Positions 54,686-64,000 of a stretch of 64,000 nucleotides of DNA are shown here, one piece after another. Below the pieces are notes generated by a model. That model ran no database searches. It was given only the letters and a program-made list of their open reading frames with translations, and had not been told where the DNA came from. Each line of letters opens with the position of its first letter. Position 1 is the stretch's first letter. The position numbers were made by a program, and so were the translations under genes. Location of the stretch: positions 44,567,028 to 44,631,027 of the forward strand of contig OZ024936.1 of NCBI GenBank assembly GCA_964017235.1. Reading direction: 5' to 3'. The stretch is from Sabellastarte sp. h YS-2021. Its lineage: Eukaryota > Annelida > Polychaeta > Sabellida > Sabellidae.

Positions 54686-57600
54686 ATAAAAATTCTAAAC
54701 GATTTCATAGTACTAATAATATACTTCAGTCGTCTTAAAGAGTAACCTACAAAACCTGCCCAAAATGTGAACAAATGTACATGGTTAGACTCCCACAAGT
54801 GGCATGGCTGAGGGCCTGTCCCAATATGACCCTGGCTGTTGAATGGGATGTAAAACCCCAACTTTGAACTTTGTACATAATCAAAATACAGCTTAAAGCA
54901 AGGCACCACTGTACTCAAGTACAAAGTAAAGAGAGTATTCAAATACTCTTATACCAGTACTTTTACTTTTCAATGAGTACTCCGTTGCATGAATTTCATT
55001 TCAAAATTCCCGTAAATGACTTATTTAAGGTTAATGCTGTTTTCACAAAATAGATCATACCAATGAAGGGTACTCTTTCCTAAATTTTTAATTGTGAATA
55101 CTTCAGGAGTACTCTTTTGCATGATTTTCATTTGCAGCTTCCTGAAAATTCTGTCAGACTCTTGACAAAATAGCTCATATGGAAGAATGGTCCTCTTGTC
55201 TTATAATTGTACAGTGAATACCAAAAACTACAAGTTCAAAAAGGCCCACAAAATTGTATTCAAATCATAGAGGATAATAAAAATGACTTTTTCACATTAT
55301 TTATGGGCAAAATATAGTACATAAACACTTCCCAACAACTCCCTAAAATTTGACCAAAATGTGAAATTTGCCACACAGAAAAAGCCTAATATTATCAGAA
55401 ACATGAGCTGGGTGATTTGATCAAAATTGGTTTTTGTGTAACCATCTCTACTTACTGGCTAAATTTGCACATAAATTTTCCCGAGTTTATGTACTGTAAC
55501 CCAACAAATAAATGCTCCCCAGTAGCAGGGAAAGGATCACATATAGATATTTCAACACTAATTGATACAGCTTTCTTGGTTTCTATATCGATACAAATAG
55601 TGTTAATTTTAACGCATATTGTTTAAAATACCAGACTGGGCAATAAGTACTTCCTACTTTTTTATGTCATTTAAAACACTTGATTAGGTACTAGGATCAA
55701 GTACCTCCTACATTATTAACATTAACAAGTTAGTGTAACTCTCATAATAATATGATAACTTGTTGTACTCTACGTTGTGTCAGTCATAATACGGCCACAT
55801 TCCTTACAAGATATTCTATATTGCAGGTGTTTTTCTGAGGTGTTACTGACCATTCTGGTTGTGTTGTGGAAGTGAAATTGCTGTTGGTGTTACAGCCTGG
55901 TAGACAACTGATGTAGATAAGAGTTAATAAAGTATTTAGCCAAGCTTTCCTCACGTTTGGTTTTCTCACCCTTGGTCATCCCACAGTAGTTAAGAAGTGA
56001 GCAGTAACATGCCCATAACAGTTATTTTTTTATTTGAAATTTAAAGAAATTTTGGAATTTACCTTTTTCGAAATACTTGGTAATAAGGTCAACTATGGAA
56101 GCTGAGGAAAATCTACAAATCTTATAAGTATATACCCTTTTGCTATATTTCAGACATTGATATTATTCTCAGTAATGTGACATCAAAAGAGATGTTGTAT
56201 CTATCATGGTGGATTGAACTTAAATAAGCAACTGTACAAAAGTAAGCCTAAAATATAGTGCATTAGTCTCATGAAGTGCAAAACTGTTACTCGAGTCTGT
56301 GTTATTACCTCCACTGGCATTGGTTTGGGTTTTTTTTCATTTTTGTCACTTGGCAAAATAGCTCAGTAAGTTTTGCAAATAAATTTTTATTTCACTTTCA
56401 GGAAAATATGACAATTACACAAGGAATGGACAACTCCATTTTTGCTCATGATCCATATGGATCTAGGATTTTTTTAATGTGTTTTGATTTGTATATACAT
56501 GTATCTGCATAATTAATCCTCCGATTACTTGGAAAAAAGCACAGGACACTCCCACAATATATCTAAGTCTGATTCATGTCACAGCACATGCTGGTTACTG
56601 TGATCCATATTGGGAAAAATTACGGGTAAAAATGAGTTATCTGGAGGAGATCTGCACTCTTTGAGTGCTTTTCTAGTAACCATAATTGGTAGTGGGTATA
56701 TTGTTTTTCAATATTACTGATATTTATCGTTTTGGGGCAAGGTTGCTTACCACTGGCTTTTTTATGAAAAAGTTGGTTTATAAACCAAGAATTAGATAAA
56801 CCAGTTTTCTACATCTTACATATTTAACTACAACCGTTGAAAGTCAAATATGTTTTCAAAGCTGAACACAGTGGCTGTGATAGGACTTGATTGAAGAAGT
56901 GGGCTTTTATTTGGGTAATTACTCCATGTGTGTATGTGTGAACACAGCAGAATATTTTCTGCATAAGAGATCAGGACGAGCTAGAACTGAGTGTGCATTT
57001 ATACTTCCAAAATGAAGGTGCAGATTCCAGTGGAGGAGGACACTCCCAAAATCTATTATAGATGCTCGTCAAAAGATTAATGGCCAGTGACCTAGAACAG
57101 CAATCAGTGTCTTTATTTTTCTCTGCCATTTTTGGCAGCAATAGCTAGTGGTCACAATAGAAGCTGGAGTACATAAATGATGATATCCGTGCCTCTTTGT
57201 GTGGTTTTGTTCTCTCTACCCACTGGGGACAGAGTGAGATACAGTCAGCACCAATGACCTCTGAGGGTTGGAGGGCCACTGGAGTTACTGCCTACTGCTT
57301 CTTTTGATTTGGAGTGGATTTATACATTCATTTAATTGTTTGTTATTTTTTTTCTCTCTCTCTTAATCTCTTCCCAGTTCAAATTAATATGCTCTGTGTT
57401 TATAAGGGTAAGTTTATTAGATATACCAAGATGAAGAGAGGAGGAATAAGACATTTTCAAATCTGTCAGCTGATTACTGTTGTGTACTGAAGTGTGAAAT
57501 GATGTTTGTTGCAAGGATCTAAGAGGAGAAACAAATGCCTACAGTATAGATCATGAATAAATCAGGGTGACAATTTGTGACAAATTACTCCTCTTAAAGA

Positions 57601-58044
57601 CTAATCAAATAAGAGAGTGACTTCTGTGAAATACTGTGGACTATTGCAACAGTAGTTTATTTCATGGTTCAAACTGCAAAATAAGGGAGTAGTCTTTAGC
57701 AATGTACTGCAGAAAATTACAGACGCTTCATTACAAAGACTGAATTTTACTTGTTTTGGGGGAAAACTGCGCATAAAAAAACTGAATCAGATCGATAGTC
57801 TAATAAACTAAATTTCAGGGAAAATGAGGCAGCCTTAGAAGGAACACTTTTGAAGTAAGAACATCAAAGTCACTCTTGTTTCTTTCATCTGATGTATTTA
57901 TACTGTTTACAAACAAAATCCGAGATCGCTGTGTAATTTTGTACTTTCTCATTTTATTTTCCTCCAATGATCCACAAACTGAGTATCTTATCTTTTAGCA
58001 TTTTGGATAGTCTATGGGATTCTCTGATTACAATGGTGGCATGA
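54686..58044. other. Non-coding stretch upstream of the membrane-protein gene
   Basis: No supported gene. It should hold the promoter and any 5' exon of the plus-strand gene that follows, but I could not identify a signal-peptide exon or a core promoter. Confidence 0.5.
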
Positions 58045-58185
58045 CAAACTTGTTTCTGTTGTGAGGAAACTTCACAGTGTATTGTATTACTTCTTCGGAC
58101 AACAGAAAGACCAAAGATAATATTCCAACTATTTAATCTATTGGGACATAAATCAGATTCAGTGAGTCTCTGGGTAAGGACAATT

Positions 58186-61100
58186 ATGGGACAACAGACA
58201 ATGGCAGCCGAGGATGCAAGCATACCAAAATCTCCCACAGTAGAAACCTTTGTGTTCCAAGGAAATAGCTATCCTGTGATTGAGTTCACAGTAACTGCAG
58301 CCTTCCCCAAACACAACGAAGGACCAAGGGATGACAGAAAGGAGGCTCTAGACTACAGTGAGCGCAATGTGGAGGAATCTCTACAATCCTTCCCAGCATG
58401 GTGGTCTTATGATTCGGGTCATGAATCTACAGACAGCGACCCATTACAATCAGAAACGAGTACATCTGGGGAGGGGAGCGGCCCGTATTCATCCGCCTTG
58501 CTTTCAAAACTGCCGGGCGAAGCCACCAATGCCGTAAATAAACATGTCCTGCACATTTCTCAGCCCACACAGCAAGGCAACATTAGCAGCAGACAGCCAC
58601 CCAATCAATCCTCAACACCAAACCCGCTGCCTTTTATGGGGGACAGGGATAAAGCGCAATTTGATAAATCTGGTAATGAGGGGTTTGTTTGGGAATATTT
58701 TCCCACAAGAGTGGCACTGGGGAGCAGTGTGGGCAGTAGTACTGTGCCTGCCAGAACAGTGAGCCAGTCTCGTTCTAATGAGAACGATGGTGACAATGGT
58801 GTGAATAATAGGTTTAAAATAACAACAACAAACACTAAAACTATAACAAATAGTACAAACACTGTGAATAATACAACGGACACCGAATCTTCGAAAGATA
58901 GAATAAACACTGAAACTCTGGATAATGTGACAAACACTGAAACTGTATCAAATACAACAAACACTGAACATGTGAAAAATACAACAAACACTGAAAATGA
59001 AAAAAATATACCAAACACTAAAACTGTGGAAAATATAACAGAGGTAGAAACTGTGGAAACTACCAGAAGCACTGGACCTGTGATAACCAATGGAACTGAG
59101 ATATATCAAACTACAGAGATTAAACTGACAACCAGCACTAATAGGTCATCGGAAAATGGTGAAACAATCACCCTGCAGGATAGCGGACAGGATGTAACAA
59201 GTGACAGCTCAGATAATACTTCAGTTACTGCACAAACTACGGAGGTGAAGACAACTACTGTGTCGGCATCAACCATGGCAACAAGAGACAAACAAGTGAG
59301 TGATAAACTAATTAATATAAAATCTACTAAATCTTCAATTATCACTCAGAGATGGAGTACATTTCCTGGTTTCGTGTCAACTAGGGATAAAACAGCAGAA
59401 ACTATTAATGGGAGCACAAATTTCATTGATACACCTAGTGATAAAGGAATAAGCACTGTTGGTGTGACCGCCTTGAAGTCATCCTTGCACAACAGTTTTG
59501 TGGACACAGTGACAACAGCTTCATCTAATATAGTGAAAAATACCAAGGATAAAGTAAGTACTACACAAAAACTGGATAATACAATTTCAATGAAGGACAT
59601 CCAGATGGAGAATGATAGTGATGATATCACATATCCCACTAGTACCACAAAGTTGAAAGGGGATTCAGATAAAATGCTACATAATATGGATCTCAAAAAG
59701 GATCCTCCAAGGATAAATCTATCAGTTCAACCTTCCACAAGCTCAATAACTGATCCACATATCATAGAAACAAACTTAAACACATATGATGACCAGTCAG
59801 CTGGGGTATCTACAGTGACAGACACATACCCAGCATTCAGTGACCAGTCAGTGACTACAAAATATACTGCCACAGAAAAAGTTGGACACGTGGATACATA
59901 TGTCACAAGCACAACTGGAACTCTTCATACAACAACATCAAAAGGAGAGAGAGATACCGTTCAATCTGTCAGTACAGTGACATCCACACTAAAACCATTG
60001 GAAAGAGTGACTCAATTTGTGTACAAAACATATAAAACAGTGGACACTTCTGGAACTTCAAAGTACACATCCTCATCAGCTGTGGTGAAAGACACCAAGA
60101 CTACATTGAGACCTTTGAGACTGTCCACTTCCAGCACAAAGTTCACCCGAAAACAAGTGAGGCATCCAAAAACGACAAGCCACAGCAATGTACATAAATA
60201 CAATGAATCCTACATGGGAAAACGCACAACTTTAAAAACGCGTGTAAACTTGGATACATCTGCCACCTCCAGGACTCCAATGGTTGAATTTCACCCAAAA
60301 ATGAATGGTACCATTTCATCTTCAGTGGTTAACGACAGCGTACCGCACCATACTACCACTACCAGTGGGGATTTTACTGCACACGCTACCCCGGGGCCTG
60401 CTATAGGGATTATCATTGGTTGTGTGATCGCATTCTGGATAATTCTTGGGCCTCTTATTTGCATCATTTGTCGCATCAAGGACAAGGCCACCGCCAGAAG
60501 GTCAGTGCCTCAAGAGGATGAGATGGGAACCAGGCTAGTGGAGGAGATGGTTCGGATGGAGTTGGCAAGGGGACGTGACAAAAAGTATCAAACTAGTGTG
60601 AGCGACAGCCGAGAAATAGAAAGACTACAAATTATCCCTGAGAATAACTATGAGAACGTACAAAGTCTCAGAGCTTGCTCTGTTGGGAAAGGGAGGACTA
60701 ATATATTTTCAGAAGGAATACAAAATGGCTATCCATCAATTTGTTCACCAGAGAGTTGTAATTACGAGGTGCCCTATGAAACAGTGGACAAAAACGAACA
60801 ACTGCCATATATTATTGATGGGAATAATATTTACGTCCAATTTCAAGAGGATGGGGTGAGTCAATGTGACATTCGCTTTATGGATGCTTGTTCTCCCAAA
60901 ACCCCCAATAACATTTCAAAGGAGATCTTTAATTTTGGTGGCATCAAAAGCGTATCAGTTGACAGTGGAATAGAGAAGACTGCAAGTTCCACAAAGCACG
61001 ATCTTTCAAGCAGTATTTCTGATAAGAACTCAATAGACTTTCCCCTTGAGAACAAACTCCCAGTGAATGATATTATACACCGAGACAGACACTCCACAGA

Positions 61101-61602
61101 CAAAAGTCCATGCAGTTCTGTGGCAAGCGTGGAGGACGAATTGAGGCGACCCATGCATCGACACAAAAAGGAACATGAGTCAGCAGGTTCCCTGACCAAT
61201 GACACAACCAGTATTGACAGTAGCACAAGTCACACGCAATTCCAAGCCAAACTACAGCCAACTAGATCACAGTTGCATGGCAATGGCAATAACAAGAGAC
61301 AGCAGATTCATGGGCGACATAAAAACAGCCCAAGGTATTCACCGCTGAGGTGCATAGATCCCAGCAAGTATCTCATCTGTAGCAATCACGTGGGGAGTTT
61401 AGAGAAAGGAGGTGACCATGCCTACTCGGACTTAAACCAGTGTCATTGTGCTTTCCGCTCCTCATCAACCGAAGACTTGAGCGACGACTGTGACCTTTGT
61501 AGTTATAAACATAACAATGACAAGTCTGGTGAGATTATTGTGTCGGGTAAACCCACAGGATGGACAAGATATAAACGTGTATGTCAAGACACACCTGTGT
61601 GA
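58186..61602 (+). CDS. Ser/Thr-rich single-pass membrane protein, large exon
   Basis: The frame is open from 58045 to the stop at 61600. In-frame ATGs are at 58186 and 58201, both in fair initiation context. No signal peptide is visible near them, so an upstream exon probably supplies one. Numbering from 58141: residues about 100-750 are a Ser/Thr/Asn-rich, mucin-like ectodomain with degenerate 'TNTE' repeats at about 228-330 and many N-x-S/T sites. A transmembrane helix lies at 754-777 (IGIIIGCVIAFWIILGPL), followed by a stop-transfer Arg/Lys cluster and a tail of about 375 residues. The tail has Tyr motifs YENV (Y837, a pY-x-N Grb2-type site), YEVPYETV (Y875, Y879) and AYSDL. It ends in DTPV, a class I PDZ-ligand pattern. 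It is probably a surface receptor or adhesion mucin. The family is not recognised. Confidence 0.8.
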   Translation: MGQQTMAAEDASIPKSPTVETFVFQGNSYPVIEFTVTAAFPKHNEGPRDDRKEALDYSERNVEESLQSFPAWWSYDSGHESTDSDPLQSETSTSGEGSGPYSSALLSKLPGEATNAVNKHVLHISQPTQQGNISSRQPPNQSSTPNPLPFMGDRDKAQFDKSGNEGFVWEYFPTRVALGSSVGSSTVPARTVSQSRSNENDGDNGVNNRFKITTTNTKTITNSTNTVNNTTDTESSKDRINTETLDNVTNTETVSNTTNTEHVKNTTNTENEKNIPNTKTVENITEVETVETTRSTGPVITNGTEIYQTTEIKLTTSTNRSSENGETITLQDSGQDVTSDSSDNTSVTAQTTEVKTTTVSASTMATRDKQVSDKLINIKSTKSSIITQRWSTFPGFVSTRDKTAETINGSTNFIDTPSDKGISTVGVTALKSSLHNSFVDTVTTASSNIVKNTKDKVSTTQKLDNTISMKDIQMENDSDDITYPTSTTKLKGDSDKMLHNMDLKKDPPRINLSVQPSTSSITDPHIIETNLNTYDDQSAGVSTVTDTYPAFSDQSVTTKYTATEKVGHVDTYVTSTTGTLHTTTSKGERDTVQSVSTVTSTLKPLERVTQFVYKTYKTVDTSGTSKYTSSSAVVKDTKTTLRPLRLSTSSTKFTRKQVRHPKTTSHSNVHKYNESYMGKRTTLKTRVNLDTSATSRTPMVEFHPKMNGTISSSVVNDSVPHHTTTTSGDFTAHATPGPAIGIIIGCVIAFWIILGPLICIICRIKDKATARRSVPQEDEMGTRLVEEMVRMELARGRDKKYQTSVSDSREIERLQIIPENNYENVQSLRACSVGKGRTNIFSEGIQNGYPSICSPESCNYEVPYETVDKNEQLPYIIDGNNIYVQFQEDGVSQCDIRFMDACSPKTPNNISKEIFNFGGIKSVSVDSGIEKTASSTKHDLSSSISDKNSIDFPLENKLPVNDIIHRDRHSTDKSPCSSVASVEDELRRPMHRHKKEHESAGSLTNDTTSIDSSTSHTQFQAKLQPTRSQLHGNGNNKRQQIHGRHKNSPRYSPLRCIDPSKYLICSNHVGSLEKGGDHAYSDLNQCHCAFRSSSTEDLSDDCDLCSYKHNNDKSGEIIVSGKPTGWTRYKRVCQDTPV
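58826..59100 (+). repeat. Degenerate coding repeat in the mucin-like ectodomain
   Basis: Within the membrane-protein gene, DNA of the type 'aatacaacaaacactgaa' recurs about every 36-39 bp and encodes N-T-T-N-T-E-like units with N-glycosylation sequons. Likely length-variable between alleles. Confidence 0.7.
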
Positions 61603-61739
61603 ACACTACAAGGATTAATCTATTGTAATATTTAGCCTCAACAAAGAGCCTTTAGATGACACTTTGGCTTCTAAATTATACTAGAGTGTTAAAGTTACAG
61701 ACTGTAAGATATTAAAGTGACTGTTGTTGAGATAAGTTA

Positions 61740-61964
61740 AAGTAAGAAATCTAAAATTCGCCAGGAATCTAAAATTCACCACCTCTAAAACCTTAGTTAA
61801 TTTTATGAAGAAAATTATGTTTTTGTCTAAAAATTGGTATTTTTCAGTTCAAAAAGCCTTAATTTACTATACCATCAACAAATCTTACTACAATTCATTT
61901 ATTTTATTAGTATTTTCACATGTGGTGAATTTCAGATATGTGGCGAATTTTAGATTTCTTACTC
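61740..61964 (+). mobile_element. 225-bp TA-flanked MITE, copy 4, in the presumed 3' UTR
   Basis: Same orientation as copy 1. The left terminus has one substitution ('aagtaag'). TA is present on both sides. It starts 138 bp after the stop codon of the membrane protein, upstream of the first AATAAA. Confidence 0.87.
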
Positions 61965-62232
61965 TATCAATTTAATTCACTCAGCTTGTACACAAGTTTA
62001 CTTCTGTGTGTTCATATTATCATTTGGTTCAAAGAACTACCTAATGATGAATGCTCTGATTGAATTTGTTTATCTTTATGTTAAATGCCAGGTTCAAATC
62101 AATTAAAATTATTTCTTGCTAAAATATTGTTCAGATAAGATATAATAACACCTGGGCCATAATTTCTAAGAGTACCATATTTTGATAATCTACGTGTTGT
62201 TTCACCCATATTTGTCAGTACTAAATATTACG

Positions 62233-62238
62233 AATAAA
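62233..62238 (+). terminator. Candidate polyadenylation signal
   Basis: AATAAA about 630 bp after the stop of the membrane-protein gene, the first clear plus-strand signal downstream. In AT-rich DNA this is weak evidence. Confidence 0.3.
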
Positions 62239-62740
62239 CAGCAATGTTAAAAGCTCTCCACATTTACTTCCTTAAACTCACATTTAATAGTAAGCCTTAC
62301 TCGAGACAATTCTGGATAAATTAACATATCTTGCAAATAACACTTTTTTTCACAATATCACCACAGCTGGGTGTGCCATTTCCGCCCAATCAGGAAAAAT
62401 CATTTATCTGCTATTGGTTTCAAATCCCAAACCTCTGACTTCACCCAATAAGTCAATAATATTAGAAAATCAGTTGCACATTGTCTAGAATCCCTCTGAC
62501 TAATGCATCAAGTTCACATCAATCATTTGTTTTTTACTCCCTCAATGAAATACTGTTCATTGCACAAAAATATCTGTGTAATAAGGCTCATAAATAACTA
62601 GTGACTTATTTAAAGTCATCTCTGGTTATCAACCTAAAACTAGAGGATCGCTCGCAAAAAAAAAAGATAATGTTTTTGCATAGCAAAAACAAAGCGTCCT
62701 GAAAAGGATATAAAGGTGAGTGCTAAAGTATTAAGAAAAT

Positions 62741-63130
62741 GCTTCGTTTCTAGCCTTATACTGTTGTGGCAACCAAAGTCAGCGCAGTCTGCTCTATCTA
62801 GCACGGTTTTCAAGATATAAGCATTTTTGTGTTTTGCAAAAAATAAAAAAATTAAAAATGTCCGCTATATTTGGCGAGACAAAAATATTTTGAAAATTGG
62901 CATGGCTACTCTGCAGAGATACCCAGCAGGTCCAAAATTTTGTTGAGTTCACTCCATATAGCACGGTTTTCGAGATATAAGCATTTTTGTGTTTTGCAAA
63001 AACTTTGAAAATTCAAAATGGCCACCATTTTTTGGGAGACAAAAATTTTTGTCAAGACCACTGCCGTGGTGTGTATCTCCCGCCGAGCATTAAAGCAGAA
63101 GAAATAGCTTTTCCGAGATATTCACAATTT
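62741..63130 (+). repeat. About 169-bp tandem repeat, left part
   Basis: Diverged units with 'tatctagcacggtttt', 'gagatataagcatttttgtg', 'attcaaaatggcc' and 'ttggcatggctactctgc'. It resembles the 151-bp array of A2 (shared 'acggttttcgagatat' and 'atggcc' motifs). Confidence 0.75.
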
Positions 63131-63147
63131 TTCATTTTCGTGTGTGA

Positions 63148-63555
63148 AAGGTCTTCCAAAAGTAGGTGAATGAGTTATTTGAGAAAAATTGGCTATCTGC
63201 AATACTATTAAGAGATAATTCACATTTACTCATTTTGAGTAGGTGAATAATTATCTATGGGTCTGAAACTTCACCAAGTGAAAGCTCTCCCAAAAGTAGG
63301 TGAATGAGTTATTTGAGAAAAATTGGCTATCTGCAATACTTTTAGAGATAATTCGCATTTACTCATTTTGAGTAGGTGAGTAATTGGCTATGGGTCTGAA
63401 ACTTCACCATGTGAAAGCTCTTCCAAAAGTAGGTGAATGAGTTATTTGAGAAAAATTGGCCATCTGCAATACTTTTAGAGGTAATTCGCATTTACTCTTT
63501 TTGAGTAGGTGAGCAATTAGCTATGGGTCTGAAACTTCACCAAGTGAAAGCTCTT
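63148..63555 (+). repeat. 133-bp tandem array, second locus (about 3 units)
   Basis: Units match the array at 37752-38757 ('gagttatttgagaaaaattg', 'ctgaaacttcacc', 'ccaaaagtaggtga'). It is sandwiched between two blocks of the about 169-bp repeat. Confidence 0.88.
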
Positions 63556-63559
63556 TGGG

Positions 63560-64000
63560 ATAGCTGCTCTGCAGAGATACCCTGAAGATAAAAAATTTCG
63601 TCGAAATCGCTCTATGTAACACGGTTTTCGAAATATTAGCATTTTTGTGTTCTGCAATTTTTGCGCAAAAATTCGAAAATTCAAAATGGCCGCCATTTTT
63701 GGCAAGACAAAATTTTTTTGAAAATTGGCATGGCTACTCTGCAGAGATACCCTGTGGGTCAAAAATTTCGTCGAAATCGCTCTATCTAGCACGGTTTTCG
63801 AGATATAAGCATTTTTGTGTTTTGCAATTTTGCGAAAAATTCGAAAATTCAAAATGGCCTCCATTTTTTGCGAGAAATTTTTTGTTTGAAAATTGGCATG
63901 GCTACTCTGCAGAGATACCCTGCGGGTCAAAAATTTCGTCGAAATCGCTCTATCTAGCAGGGTTTTTGAGATATAAGCATTTTTATGTTTTGCAATTTTT
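63560..64000 (+). repeat. About 169-bp tandem repeat, right part (runs off the window)
   Basis: The anchor 'ggcatggctactctgc' at 63727 and 63896 gives a 169-bp period. Units contain 'aatttcgtcgaaatcgctct' and 'aaaatggccgccattttt'. A minus-strand open frame through it is a repeat artefact. Confidence 0.85.

Noticed and set aside
58605-60491. Long minus-strand frames opposite the membrane-protein exon
   Set aside because: Val/Ser-rich complements of Thr/Asn-rich codons (ACA, AAC), an expected antisense artefact.

Overview
The window looks like animal nuclear DNA, most likely from a bivalve mollusc or another marine invertebrate. It is AT-rich and intron-rich, and repeats far outweigh genes. 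The organism call is an inference. It rests on split kinesin exons with GT-AG borders, on DIRS-type retrotransposons, and on several 'pearl-like' composite repeats (tandem core of about 133-156 bp, GC-rich microsatellite, terminal hairpin) of the kind described from bivalves. No rRNA, intact tRNA or CRISPR array is visible.

Layout. 1-2.86 kb is non-coding. 2.87-15.59 kb holds two related DIRS elements in the same orientation (minus strand), only 62 bp apart. Each has inverted terminal repeats and an internal complementary region that spells out the circle junction. The left element has a broken gag and a damaged RT/RNase H but an open tyrosine recombinase frame. The right element has open gag, RT/RNase H and recombinase frames. 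At 15.74-15.95, 24.97-25.08 and 26.85-26.96 kb are three consecutive minus-strand exons of a KIF13-like kinesin-3 motor. The 9 kb intron between the first two of these holds two copies of one composite repeat (A1, A2) and arrays of 155, 151, 146 and about 145 bp units. The DIRS pair lies in the next, downstream intron.

27-58 kb has few recognisable genes. It contains a 747-bp inverted-repeat element, tRNA-derived SINE fragments, four copies of a 225-bp TA-targeting MITE (the fourth is at 61.7 kb), a third composite (B, 37.5-40.4 kb) that shares the 155-bp core of A1/A2 but has a different right end, a 0.8-kb inverted-repeat element abutting it, and a fourth composite (D, 47.7-48.7 kb). One unassigned candidate exon with good splice sites lies at 45.4 kb. 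At 58.2-61.6 kb on the plus strand is a long uninterrupted coding exon for a Ser/Thr-rich single-pass membrane protein with a long tail carrying tyrosine motifs and a possible PDZ ligand. The window ends in 133-bp and about 169-bp satellite arrays.

How it fits together. Only two host genes are clear: the kinesin (minus) and the membrane protein (plus). Nearly all other structure is mobile or satellite DNA. The most unusual points are the modular sharing of a 155-bp core between composites with different ends, a conserved cysteine-rich frame overlapping the DIRS RT frame, and a paralogous empty site that dates one MITE insertion.
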